From Desulfuromonas sp. SDB (GTDB lineage: Bacteria; SDB-A): 28,060 nucleotides of DNA. The stretch lies in assembly GCA_001412365.1 (NCBI GenBank), contig LKUE01000332.1:1-28060 (forward strand), in the 5' to 3' direction. Under the pieces are notes generated by a model. It was not told the DNA's origin. It made no database searches and saw only the letters and a list, made by a program, of their open reading frames with translations. The position numbers and the translations under genes were made by a program. Below, piece after piece: positions 8,115 through 15,678 of the stretch. Each line of letters begins with the position of its first letter. Positions within the stretch are counted from its first letter, which is position 1.

Positions 8115-8297
8115 ATGCCTTATGTACATGTCAGAGTAGCCGGTGAGCTTACCCTTGAGCAAAAGAAATTGATTTCTCAGCAGATGACCGAAGTTCTTTC
8201 CGAAGTGGCAGGTAAGCCTCCTTCGGTGACTTATGTGGTAATAGAAGAAATTAAACGGGATAACTGGGCAGTAGGAGGGAAGTTACTATCCCAGTAA
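8115..8297 (+). CDS. 4-oxalocrotonate tautomerase family protein
   Basis: 60 aa, the normal size for these tiny beta-alpha-beta subunits. Pro directly after Met is the catalytic general base of the family. EQKKLISQQMTEVLSEVAG is the amphipathic helix, and VVIEEIKRDNWAVGGKLLS matches the C-terminal consensus, with Trp at the place of 4-OT Phe50. In an ungapped alignment to classical 4-OT, Arg11 is Leu and Arg39 is Tyr, so the real substrate is unlikely to be 2-hydroxymuconate. A subgroup with the same TYVVIEE...NW pattern is widespread. AGGAGG lies 6 nt before the ATG. It may be co-transcribed with the ankyrin lipoprotein 23 nt downstream. Confidence 0.9.
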   Translation: MPYVHVRVAGELTLEQKKLISQQMTEVLSEVAGKPPSVTYVVIEEIKRDNWAVGGKLLSQ

Positions 8298-8320
8298 CTA
8301 AATTTAAAATGGAGATGGAT

Positions 8321-8884
8321 ATGATTAAAGTTATTAGAATATTGATTTGCCTGGGTCTGATAGCTTCTGTATTCTCATGTAAGAAAAAGTGGCCAGAAGG
8401 ACTGAGTGATCATTTAATCTCTATTATGGAGAATTACGACCTGTACCGACTTGAAGATGAAAATACCGATGGTCAGTCTCCTCTCCACATTGCCGCTGCT
8501 TTTGGCACTTCCCAGGAATTGATAGTTGTCCTTGAAAATCAACCGGAAGTAAACGTAAATCAGCAGGATAATTACGGATGCACTCCCCTGTTGTTTGTTT
8601 TAAAAAGCTGTATTGGCAATGGATACTGCTTAACTGAAGATAACAATGCTGAAGGGATTGACAATTTGAAAAACATCGGAATTCTTGTGGAAAAAGGAGC
8701 TGATTTAAATTATAGAACCACTGATGGAAAGACCGCTCTGACCTTAGCTCAAGAGCTGTGTGATAAATTCAATAGATTAATTGAAACCAGCGCCAATGCT
8801 CAGCAACTTCAGGAAAATATGGCTTACTATCAAAGAGCTGAAAAGATATTAAATTATATCAGGGAAAATGGCGGACATAATTAG
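8321..8884 (+). CDS. ankyrin-repeat lipoprotein
   Basis: 187 aa from the ATG at 8321. Two earlier in-frame ATGs exist (8309, 8315), but GGAG at 8311-8314 lies 6 nt before 8321 and overlaps the others, so 8321 is favoured. Residues 1-20 form a lipoprotein signal (hydrophobic stretch ending SVFSC), with Cys20 as the probable lipidation site, followed by KKK. Ankyrin repeats follow: DGQSPLHIAAAFG (about 51-63), then NQQDNYGCTPLLFVL (about 81-95), and LVEKGADLNYRTTDGKTALTLA (about 125-146). The second repeat carries an insertion. The C-terminus is a predicted helix. Ankyrin repeats bind proteins; the partner is unknown and probably periplasmic. Nothing links it functionally to the tautomerase upstream. 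Confidence 0.8.
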   Translation: MIKVIRILICLGLIASVFSCKKKWPEGLSDHLISIMENYDLYRLEDENTDGQSPLHIAAAFGTSQELIVVLENQPEVNVNQQDNYGCTPLLFVLKSCIGNGYCLTEDNNAEGIDNLKNIGILVEKGADLNYRTTDGKTALTLAQELCDKFNRLIETSANAQQLQENMAYYQRAEKILNYIRENGGHN

Positions 8885-8942
8885 AAGTCACTTCGCCGGC
8901 AGAAATAAGAAAAATTATCCAGGGGAAGATTAAAAATAAATA

Positions 8943-8967
8943 CCACCTGCCTTTTTATGGCAGGTGG
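8943..8967 (-). terminator. hairpin terminator of the rpiB-glyA-transglutaminase operon
   Basis: A perfect 9-bp stem (CCACCTGCC and GGCAGGTGG) with a 7-nt loop sits between convergent genes. On the minus strand it is followed directly by TATTTATTTTTAA, a usable U-tract, so it best serves the operon coming from 12267. On the plus strand no T-run follows, although it may still help to end transcripts from 8321-8884. Confidence 0.6.
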
Positions 8968-9095
8968 CAGATTCACCAGATTTAACTAGGTTTTATAAAA
9001 TATAAAAAACAAAGTTAAACTCAATAATCCAGTAGAAATAACTAAGGGACCAACAGAAAGTAAAACTGGAAACAGCAGCAATAACATTTTGTTAC

Positions 9096-10523
9096 CTATT
9101 TATACTTGGTATTTAAGATAATTATATCAATTTTACCCATAACTGTCATTATTTTAGCCTGTTCAACCGTATTCCCCCGGGATATGGCAATGTGGGAGGC
9201 ATCAGAAGGAATTTGGTCCATGGTGGGATCAATGCTGAACCATTTGCCTAGATATACTTCACACCAGGCGTGGTAGTAAAATCCATCGTTGTTGGCATGT
9301 ACAATGCCCACTGCAATTCTGGCGGGTATTCCAATTGCCCGGAGTAAAGCGCATAGCAGGGTAGAATGTTCATTGCAGTCCCCCTGGCGTGAATTCAATA
9401 TATCCAGGGCGGAGGGAACGGTGAAAGTGGGTTCCTTTTGTAGATTTTGATAAACCCAATGGTTTAACAGTTCTACCTGCTTTTTTAAGTTTCTTTCTGA
9501 TCCGATTATATTTTCAGCAGCATTGACAATATCAGGGTGCTGTGACTGAATTAAGGGAGAAGGTTCAACATATTTCAGAACTGAATCGGGGAGTTCTGAA
9601 TTTATCCATTCTAAATCAGCAGAGGTTACAAATACAGTGTCCCCTTTCTGTTTTTGATTAAAACAGGCGATGTCAATATCCAAGTGATTTATGATTACGG
9701 TTAGTTCAACCAGGTTTCGGGGATTTTCCAGGGGACGGTCTGTATCTACCTTGAACTGTTTATAGATGTCCGGAGATAATTCAGTTAAAGATAAATCCTC
9801 TGCTAATTCCCGGGGTTCTGATTTTAGAACCATCTGCATGGCTTGCATCTCCTGCTTTATCAATCTATTATTCTGATCAAACCAGATGTCAATAGGAACT
9901 CCCAGCATGGTAGCTTGATAATGCCGAAGAACTCCATATTGATAAGAAGTATCTACTCCCAGGTCCTGGATAACAATTTCCACCACTTCCTGGGTGCTGG
10001 GTTCGAAAATTTCAAGGGTGATCTGCTGCTGGTCCCCGAAAAATCTAATTGCATCAATCATGGTCAGGGGTAGGGGAGGAGCAGCAAATATCTTTTGTTC
10101 AACGTGGTTATCGCTTATCATGGTCAGTTGCAGGGAATCAGTTTGGTAGATCCCCTTTAGGTGCAAGGTTTGAGTTTCACTTTTTATTTCGTAGAAGAAA
10201 CTATCCACATAGCCCTGTTGATTTCCATAACTAACTCCCCGGGTAGTAATCTCCAATCCTTTGGATCCAGCGGTAAGTTTCATCACCATTAATTCTCTTT
10301 CCTGTAGAATACCATTGTTCAAGGTGTCCAGGGCAAAAACGGCGTAACCTACTTTATTACCTGCAATATACATGCCTAGCCATTCATCCTGATCTTCAAA
10401 CTGATAATTTAATTGGGATTGAATACTTTCTGCCTGGGGACTTAAACTCGGGGTGGATGAAGAGCAGGACAGGTTGACCATTAGTAATAGGCTGAATAAA
10501 GTTAAATAGAATAAGATTTTCAT
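9096..10523 (-). CDS. transglutaminase-like domain protein, probable lipoprotein
   Basis: 475 aa. Residues 1-20 form a signal peptide ending VNLSC; the Asn at -3 is non-canonical for a lipobox, so lipidation at Cys20 is likely but not certain. Residues about 45-260 look all-beta (WLGMYIAGNKVGYAVFAL and what follows). The transglutaminase-like core has Cys383 (QGDCNEH), His418 (YYHAWCEVY) and Asp432 (SIDPTMDQ), the papain-type triad, all present. Substrates of bacterial members are mostly unknown; proteolysis or amide transfer in the periplasm is possible. The ATG overlaps the glyA stop by one base, so it is translationally coupled to glyA although no metabolic link is evident. Confidence 0.85.
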   Translation of the reverse strand: MKILFYLTLFSLLLMVNLSCSSSTPSLSPQAESIQSQLNYQFEDQDEWLGMYIAGNKVGYAVFALDTLNNGILQERELMVMKLTAGSKGLEITTRGVSYGNQQGYVDSFFYEIKSETQTLHLKGIYQTDSLQLTMISDNHVEQKIFAAPPLPLTMIDAIRFFGDQQQITLEIFEPSTQEVVEIVIQDLGVDTSYQYGVLRHYQATMLGVPIDIWFDQNNRLIKQEMQAMQMVLKSEPRELAEDLSLTELSPDIYKQFKVDTDRPLENPRNLVELTVIINHLDIDIACFNQKQKGDTVFVTSADLEWINSELPDSVLKYVEPSPLIQSQHPDIVNAAENIIGSERNLKKQVELLNHWVYQNLQKEPTFTVPSALDILNSRQGDCNEHSTLLCALLRAIGIPARIAVGIVHANNDGFYYHAWCEVYLGKWFSIDPTMDQIPSDASHIAISRGNTVEQAKIMTVMGKIDIIILNTKYK

Positions 10524-11803
10524 TAGTATCCTCTTTCTAAAAGATTAAGGTAAAGGGGAAATGCTGAAGTTAATTCTTTTACCTGCTGTTGAATTTTATC
10601 AATGATCTGGGGATCATCTCGATGAGTGATTACTTCATCAATCAATCTGGCAATAGTTTTCATTTCAGCCGGTCCCATTTTTCTGGTAGTCAGAGATGGA
10701 GTTCCCAGTCTTAGACCACTGGCGATGAAAGGTTTTTCTGGATCAAAAGGTATGGTATTTTTGTTGACAGTTATCCCCGCCTTATCCAGCAACTCTTCCG
10801 CATCTTTTCCGGTGATGTTTTTGGGCCTTAAATCAACCAGCATCAGATGGGTATCCGTACCTCCTGCCACCATTCTGAATCCCTGCTCAGTGAGAGCTTC
10901 AGCCAGGGCTTTGGCATTGATAACGATGTTTTCCTGATAAGTTTTAAATTCCGGTTTAAGTGCTTCTCCAAATGCTACTGCTTTAGCCGCAATTACATGT
11001 TCTAACGGTCCCCCCTGAACCCCGGGGAACACCCAGCGGTTTACTGATTTGTAATGATCTTTTGTGCATAAAATTAATCCCCCCCTCGGTCCTCTTAGAG
11101 TTTTATGAGTGGTTGAAGTCACCACATCAGCATAGGGTACGGGGCTATTATGGATACCAGCCGCTACTAATCCTGCAATATGAGCCATATCCACTACCAG
11201 GAAAGCTCCTACTTCATCAGCTATTTCCTTGAACTTCATAAAATCCATTTCCCGGGGATAAGCACTTGCTCCGGCAATGATTAATTGGGGTTGGCACTGT
11301 TTGGCTTGTTCCAGAATTTGTTTGTAGTCAAATTGCTCGGTTTCAGGATCAACCGTATAATGAACCATATTGAAGAATACCCCTGAAAAATTAATAGGAT
11401 GTCCGTGGGTGAGATGACCTCCATGGGAAAGGTCTAAGCCCATAACTACCGGTTTTTTTGACTGTTCGGGCCATTCTTCCGGTTTCAATAAAGCAAAGTA
11501 AGCAGCCATGTTAGCCTGACTTCCCGAATGAGGTTGAACATTTGCTCTTTCTGCATTGAATAGTTCTTTAGCTCGATCCCTGGCGATCTTTTCAGTTACA
11601 TCTACAAATTGACAGCCGCCATAGTACCTTCTGCCCGGGTAACCTTCTGCATACTTGTTAGTCATAATGGAACCCATCGCTTCCAATACCGGCTGACTGA
11701 CAAAGTTTTCTGAAGCTATTAATTCCAGATTTTCTGATTGACGTTTAGTTTCAGAATAAAGTGCATCGGCAACTTCCGGATCAATTTTTGAAATTATGCC
11801 CAT
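10523..11803 (-). CDS. glyA: serine hydroxymethyltransferase
   Basis: GlyA converts serine and tetrahydrofolate to glycine and 5,10-methylene-THF with PLP, in the cytoplasm. From the ATG at 11803 the protein has 426 aa, normal for the family. AAGGAGG lies 6 nt before this ATG; a longer frame opens 7 codons upstream but has no such site. Motifs: [10 protein letters not shown] near the N-terminus, [13 protein letters not shown] (substrate/folate region), [14 protein letters not shown], and the PLP lysine in [14 protein letters not shown] (about Lys234). Second gene of the rpiB operon, with 26 nt between rpiB and this start. Its methylene-THF product is the methyl donor of TrmFO, encoded divergently next door. 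Confidence 0.98.
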   Translation of the reverse strand: MGIISKIDPEVADALYSETKRQSENLELIASENFVSQPVLEAMGSIMTNKYAEGYPGRRYYGGCQFVDVTEKIARDRAKELFNAERANVQPHSGSQANMAAYFALLKPEEWPEQSKKPVVMGLDLSHGGHLTHGHPINFSGVFFNMVHYTVDPETEQFDYKQILEQAKQCQPQLIIAGASAYPREMDFMKFKEIADEVGAFLVVDMAHIAGLVAAGIHNSPVPYADVVTSTTHKTLRGPRGGLILCTKDHYKSVNRWVFPGVQGGPLEHVIAAKAVAFGEALKPEFKTYQENIVINAKALAEALTEQGFRMVAGGTDTHLMLVDLRPKNITGKDAEELLDKAGITVNKNTIPFDPEKPFIASGLRLGTPSLTTRKMGPAEMKTIARLIDEVITHRDDPQIIDKIQQQVKELTSAFPLYLNLLERGY

Positions 11804-11829
11804 GGTATTCCTCCTTAGGTTCAATAAAT

Positions 11830-12267
11830 TTAACTGAAATTATCTAATTTTTTTATTCGGCGTTGATGACGGTCTCCGTCAAAATCAGTATTCAACCATA
11901 CTTCCAACCATTGACAGATTAACCGGGGGGCTAATAAATCAGCGGGAAAGACAATGATATTTGCATTATTATGCCTTCTGCTGGATACAACTTGTTCATA
12001 ACAGGTACATAAAGCTGCCCGGATACCCTTAAATCTATTGGCAGCCATGGACATGCCCAAACCAGATCCGCATATCAGAATTCCACGGTGAGCAGTTCGG
12101 TTGATGATATCCGTGCAAACTTTTTGTGCATAGTCGGGGTAATCGGTGGATTGATCATCATAAGGACCCTGATCAAAAATATTGTGCTGTGTATTTTGCT
12201 GGATAAAATTTATTATATTGGTTTTCAGGTTTAATCCCCGGTGATCACTGGCAATAGAGATATTCAT
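11830..12267 (-). CDS. rpiB: ribose-5-phosphate isomerase B
   Basis: RpiB interconverts ribose-5-phosphate and ribulose-5-phosphate in the pentose phosphate pathway. 145 aa, family-typical. ASDHRG (6-11) supplies the His/Asp that bind and open the sugar ring. Cys66 in [14 protein letters not shown] is the catalytic base of the RpiB group, and [10 protein letters not shown] (95-104) matches the SReHNdaN motif. AAGGTG lies 5 nt before the ATG. rpiB followed by glyA is a common arrangement in bacteria. A strong-looking promoter lies upstream (12301-12329). Confidence 0.96.
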   Translation of the reverse strand: MNISIASDHRGLNLKTNIINFIQQNTQHNIFDQGPYDDQSTDYPDYAQKVCTDIINRTAHRGILICGSGLGMSMAANRFKGIRAALCTCYEQVVSSRRHNNANIIVFPADLLAPRLICQWLEVWLNTDFDGDRHQRRIKKLDNFS

Positions 12268-12300
12268 ATTTTCACCTTTTATTTAGTCGGTTTGGCATAA

Positions 12301-12329
12301 TTTATACTAATAAATTTAATAAATGTAAA
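12301..12329 (-). promoter_or_regulatory. sigma70-type promoter for rpiB-glyA-transglutaminase
   Basis: On the minus strand TTTACA (12329-12324) and TATAAA (12306-12301) are separated by exactly 17 nt; each matches 5 of 6 consensus bases. The rpiB ATG is 33 nt downstream of the -10, leaving a short leader with its Shine-Dalgarno. This is the clearest promoter in the window. Confidence 0.6.
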
Positions 12330-12415
12330 TCTGTGGTATCATAATAATGACAATAAATCAATATTGAATATTTCATGTATAGTTGAGTTGTTAGAATTTA
12401 TTTAAGGTGAATACT

Positions 12416-12430
12416 ATGCGGATAAGGTAA
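12416..12430 (+). other. four-codon mini-ORF (MRIR) with good ribosome binding site before trmFO
   Basis: AAGGTGA (12404-12410) lies 5 nt before an ATG that reads Met-Arg(CGG)-Ile-Arg(AGG)-stop, 12 nt before and in frame with the trmFO ATG. The Shine-Dalgarno is better than that of trmFO (TAGGT at 12433-12437). It could be a leader peptide or an old start cut off by a stop; it could also be chance. Confidence 0.3.
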
Positions 12431-12442
12431 CATAGGTCATTA

Positions 12443-13750
12443 ATGAAAAAACTGGTAAATATCATTGGAGGAGGATTAGCAGGTTCTGAAGCAGCTTTAT
12501 ATTTAGCTGACAGGGGATATAAAGTTAATCTGGTGGAGATGAGACCCCATCGTATGACTGCTGCTCATCAAACTGAAAATTTTGCTGAACTGGTTTGTTC
12601 TAATTCCCTGAAAAGCACAGAGCGCAGAAATGCTCACGGTTTGTTGAAACATGAACTTTCCCTGCTGGGAAGCAAGGTATTGCCTGTTGCTGAAAAGTTT
12701 TCAGTGCCCGGAGGTAAAGCTTTAGTGGTGGATAGAGATAGCTTTTCCGCAGGGGTTACCCTTGAAATTTCAAATCATCCCAACATCTCCATTATCAGAA
12801 AAGAATGCCAGTGTTTGGATCTAGCTTCAACCATTATAGCTTCCGGACCTTTAAGCTCTGAATCACTGCTGAGAAGTTTAGAGAATATCATTGGCAGGGG
12901 ATTTTTGCATTTTACTGATGCAATTTCTCCAATAGTGAGAGGGGACAGTATAAACTATGCTAATTGTTTTTTTGCCAGCAGATATCAGCACAGCGGTGAT
13001 TATCTGAACTGCCCTTTGGATAGTGAAAGTTATTATAAATTTGTTGATGATTTAGTGAATGCGGAGGTAGTTAGCACTGAATTCGACCAGGAGGTGTTCT
13101 TCTACGGGTGCATGCCCGTTGAAGAAATAGCCAGAAGGGGAAGAGATTCACTGAGGTTTAGTTTGTTGAAACCAAAAGGATTGATTGACCCCCGAAACGG
13201 CAAACAGCCTTTTGCAGTTTGCCAGTTAAGAAGAGAAGATATACAAGGCAATGCCTGGAATTTGGTGGGTTTTCAAACCAGATTAAAATTCCAGGAGCAG
13301 CGGAGGGTTTTCAGCACTATTCCCGGCTTGCACCAGGTTAAGTTCGATCGTTTTGGTCAAGCCCATCGTAATAGTTATATCAATGCTCCGGAAGTTTTAG
13401 CAGACCGGTCTCTGAAGATTAAGAATTCAGAATTATTCATCGCCGGGCAGTTATCAGGAGTGGAAGGTTATGTCGAATCTTTAGCCATTGGACTGTTAGC
13501 CGCTTTGGAAAAGATAACCACAGATAATAACCGGCAGTGGAATCCGCCGCCGGGCACTACGGTTATCGGAGGTTTATTAAACCATCTGCATACCGCTAAA
13601 AAAGATTTTCAACCAATTGCCGCTTCCTTCGGCTTAGTTTCTCCGTTAGAACATAAAATTAAATCTAAAAAGTTAAAAAAGGATTATTTGGCGGAAAGAT
13701 CTTTAAATCATCTGGCGGATTGGATAAGAAAATCATCTATAACTGGATAA
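12443..13750 (+). CDS. trmFO: methylenetetrahydrofolate-tRNA-(uracil-54-C5)-methyltransferase TrmFO
   Basis: TrmFO makes ribothymidine at position 54 of tRNA with FAD and 5,10-methylene-THF. 435 aa, family-typical. The FAD-binding GGGLAGSEAA is at residues 9-18. The family motif MRPHRMTAAHQTENFAELVCSNS follows (33-55), with Cys52 and Cys223 (FYGCMPVEE) at the positions of the two functional cysteines described for the Bacillus enzyme. SLKPKGLIDPR-type sequence and GQLSGVEGYVESLA in the C-terminal part are also diagnostic. The TAGGT ribosome site is weak. Divergent from rpiB-glyA; xerC follows, as often seen with trmFO. Confidence 0.97.
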   Translation: MKKLVNIIGGGLAGSEAALYLADRGYKVNLVEMRPHRMTAAHQTENFAELVCSNSLKSTERRNAHGLLKHELSLLGSKVLPVAEKFSVPGGKALVVDRDSFSAGVTLEISNHPNISIIRKECQCLDLASTIIASGPLSSESLLRSLENIIGRGFLHFTDAISPIVRGDSINYANCFFASRYQHSGDYLNCPLDSESYYKFVDDLVNAEVVSTEFDQEVFFYGCMPVEEIARRGRDSLRFSLLKPKGLIDPRNGKQPFAVCQLRREDIQGNAWNLVGFQTRLKFQEQRRVFSTIPGLHQVKFDRFGQAHRNSYINAPEVLADRSLKIKNSELFIAGQLSGVEGYVESLAIGLLAALEKITTDNNRQWNPPPGTTVIGGLLNHLHTAKKDFQPIAASFGLVSPLEHKIKSKKLKKDYLAERSLNHLADWIRKSSITG

Positions 13751-13752
13751 GA

Positions 13753-13781
13753 TTGCTTTAGAATGTATAATAACTTATAAT
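13753..13781 (+). promoter_or_regulatory. candidate promoter of xerC overlapping the palindrome
   Basis: TTGCTT (13753-13758) and TATAAT (13776-13781) are 17 nt apart. The -10 is perfect and lies inside the palindrome; the -35 keeps only TTG. Because the palindrome itself contains TATAAT, this may be coincidence. Confidence 0.3.
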
Positions 13782-13816
13782 TAATTATAAGTTATATGAC
13801 TTATAATTAATTATAA
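13770..13816. repeat. two AT-rich palindromes repeated at 26 bp, upstream of xerC
   Basis: The first is a perfect 26-bp palindrome at 13770-13795 (arm ATAACTTATAATT and its complement). The second, at 13801-13816, is a perfect 16-bp palindrome (TTATAATT and its complement). An 18-nt word ACTTATAATTAATTATAA occurs at 13773-13790 and again at 13799-13816, exactly 26 bp apart. The layout suggests two protein-binding sites, either operators for xerC or dif-like Xer recombination sites, since two inverted arms around a short centre resemble dif. Confidence 0.5.
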
Positions 13817-13879
13817 ACAGGAATGGAAATTAATTATGGGATTAAGATTATATGGGAAAATAAACAAGAGATCTGTTTT

Positions 13880-14764
13880 ATGAATCTTGTTGAAGAATGG
13901 ATAGAATATTTAAGTTTAGTTAAAAGATATTCTGCTAAAACCATACAATCCTATCAAAAAGACCTAAATCAATTTTCAATATTTTTAGAAGAACAGTTTG
14001 ACCTTAATGATTTTTTGCAGGTTACTCAGGATGAGGTGAGAGAATATTTGATTTACATGATGAAATCAGGATTGAAAAGAACTTCCATCGCTCGGAGAAT
14101 TTCTGCTTTGAAAAATTTTTACAAGTACTATAAACTTCAGCCCAATCCGGTGGAAGACATTACTCCACCTAAAATTGCAAAATCACTGCCTGATTATCTC
14201 CAGGTAAAAAATGTTACCGAGCTTTTAGCAGAACCCCAATCAGAAGATCCGGTAATTTATCGAAATGTGGTCATATTAGATTTACTTTACAGTACCGGCA
14301 TGAGATCGGAAGAACTGGCAAATATTGATTTTAGAGATATTAGCATTTCAGCTGAACAGATTAGAATCACCGGCAAGGGATTTAAGCAGAGAATTATCCC
14401 CCTTCCTCAAAGGTTTATCCCCCGGTTGAAGAAATATTTAATTATTCGGCAAAACTGGCAGAATGAAATTGATGATCAGGCATTATTTTTGGGAGTCCGG
14501 GGTAAAAGAATAAATACCAGGGAAATCAGAAGAGTGGTTAGGAAGGCGATATCTCAATATTGTAAAAGCGACCGCAGGGGGGCACATATTCTCAGACATT
14601 CAATAGCAACCCATCTTTTGGAAAATGGGGCAGATATCCGTTTTGTCCAGGAATTTTTAGGCCATTCTTCAGTTACCACCACCCAGATTTATACTCATTT
14701 ATCAATGAATAAATTAAAAGAGATATACGGTACCGCTCATCCTCATTCCGGCAAAGAAGATTGA
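13880..14764 (+). CDS. xerC: tyrosine recombinase XerC/XerD-like
   Basis: Xer recombinases resolve chromosome dimers at dif sites. From the ATG at 13880 the protein has 294 aa, the usual Xer size; the frame extends 19 codons upstream (13823), but that stretch has no family resemblance. The N-terminal SAM-like DNA-binding domain (1-95) shows YSAKTIQSYQKDLNQF. The catalytic set is complete: Arg142 (STGMRSEEL), Lys166 (GKGFKQR), His236 and Arg239 (HILRHSIATHLL), His262 (LGHSSVTTT) and the nucleophile Tyr271 (QIYTH). This composition fits a cellular Xer protein and not a phage integrase. XerC versus XerD cannot be settled here. The stop overlaps or nearly abuts the rhomboid frame. Confidence 0.93.
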   Translation: MNLVEEWIEYLSLVKRYSAKTIQSYQKDLNQFSIFLEEQFDLNDFLQVTQDEVREYLIYMMKSGLKRTSIARRISALKNFYKYYKLQPNPVEDITPPKIAKSLPDYLQVKNVTELLAEPQSEDPVIYRNVVILDLLYSTGMRSEELANIDFRDISISAEQIRITGKGFKQRIIPLPQRFIPRLKKYLIIRQNWQNEIDDQALFLGVRGKRINTREIRRVVRKAISQYCKSDRRGAHILRHSIATHLLENGADIRFVQEFLGHSSVTTTQIYTHLSMNKLKEIYGTAHPHSGKED

Positions 14765-14799
14765 TTTATACCTGTAAAAGATATTACAATAACCTCCAT

Positions 14800-15678
14800 A
14801 TGAATAAAAACAACATAAGCATAAAAATGCCCCAGACTACTCCTGTAGTTTTTTGGTTTATCATTATTTGCATTGGCACTTTTTTCTTTCAGTCAATTAC
14901 CACTCTTCCTCAAGGTATAGATTTATTAACTTTGAGATTGGGATTGATTCCCCGGGAAGTGTGGCACTCTTTTCAAATATGGAGACTGGTCACCTATACC
15001 CTGCTGCACGGAGGTATTTTTCATTTAGCCATTAATCTTTTCGTATTCTGGATGATTGGTTCTGAATTGGAAAAATTTTGGGGCAGCCGAGAATTTCTCA
15101 AGTACATATTGATAGGGGGAGTGGGAGCAGGCATCTTACATGTACTATTTCAGTTTCAATCTACTATTCCGGTTATCGGCGCATCAGGAGTGGTGTTTGC
15201 AGTTTTACTTGCTTTTGGAATGGTCTTCCCCAATCGGACCGTATACATTTACTTTTTATTCCCATTGAAAGCGCGTTATTTAGTTTTACTTCTGGGGGGA
15301 TTGGAATTACTGATGCTGTTTTCCTCAGGCATGGAAACGGGAATTGCTCATTTAGCCCACCTGGGGGGAATGCTGTTCGGATTTATTTATTTAAAAGTAT
15401 TTTCCTTAAAAAAACAATTGAAGCCGGTTCATAAAAATGATCGGAATATTCATCAGGTTGCTCCTCCTAAGAACAGAGCATATTATTATGATGACCAAAC
15501 TCTTAAAAGGGAAATGGACCGGATTTTGTTAAAGTTGAAGATAAAGGGAAAGCACAGCTTAGATGCTGAAGAGTTGGAGATTCTGAGGGAAGCAAGCAGA
15601 AGATTTGGAAAAGTGAACCATAAAAAGGGAATAATATTGGTACAAATTAAATATATTAACTTTAGAACTTATGAATGA
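14800..15678 (+). CDS. rhomboid family intramembrane serine protease
   Basis: Rhomboids cleave membrane proteins inside the bilayer. From the ATG at 14800 the protein has 292 aa. Six hydrophobic segments are visible. WRLVTYTLLHGGIFHLAINLFVFW carries the HxxxN motif of helix 2; the catalytic Ser129 sits in GASGV; the catalytic His187 lies in HLAHLGGMLFG. The soluble C-tail has LDAEELEILREASRRFGK, a conserved tail module of many bacterial rhomboids. The start is uncertain: TTG 14761 (overlapping the xerC stop), ATG 14800 and ATG 14830 are all possible and none has a clear ribosome site. It overlaps the MoxR gene by 8 nt, indicating translational coupling. Confidence 0.93.
   Translation: MNKNNISIKMPQTTPVVFWFIIICIGTFFFQSITTLPQGIDLLTLRLGLIPREVWHSFQIWRLVTYTLLHGGIFHLAINLFVFWMIGSELEKFWGSREFLKYILIGGVGAGILHVLFQFQSTIPVIGASGVVFAVLLAFGMVFPNRTVYIYFLFPLKARYLVLLLGGLELLMLFSSGMETGIAHLAHLGGMLFGFIYLKVFSLKKQLKPVHKNDRNIHQVAPPKNRAYYYDDQTLKREMDRILLKLKIKGKHSLDAEELEILREASRRFGKVNHKKGIILVQIKYINFRTYE

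Noticed and set aside
11804-11824. Longer glyA start at 11824
   Set aside because: A strong AAGGAGG sits 6 nt before the ATG at 11803 and would be inside the longer frame.
13823-13879. Longer xerC start at 13823
   Set aside because: The extra 19 residues do not resemble the Xer N-terminus; the ATG at 13880 gives the usual start of the family.
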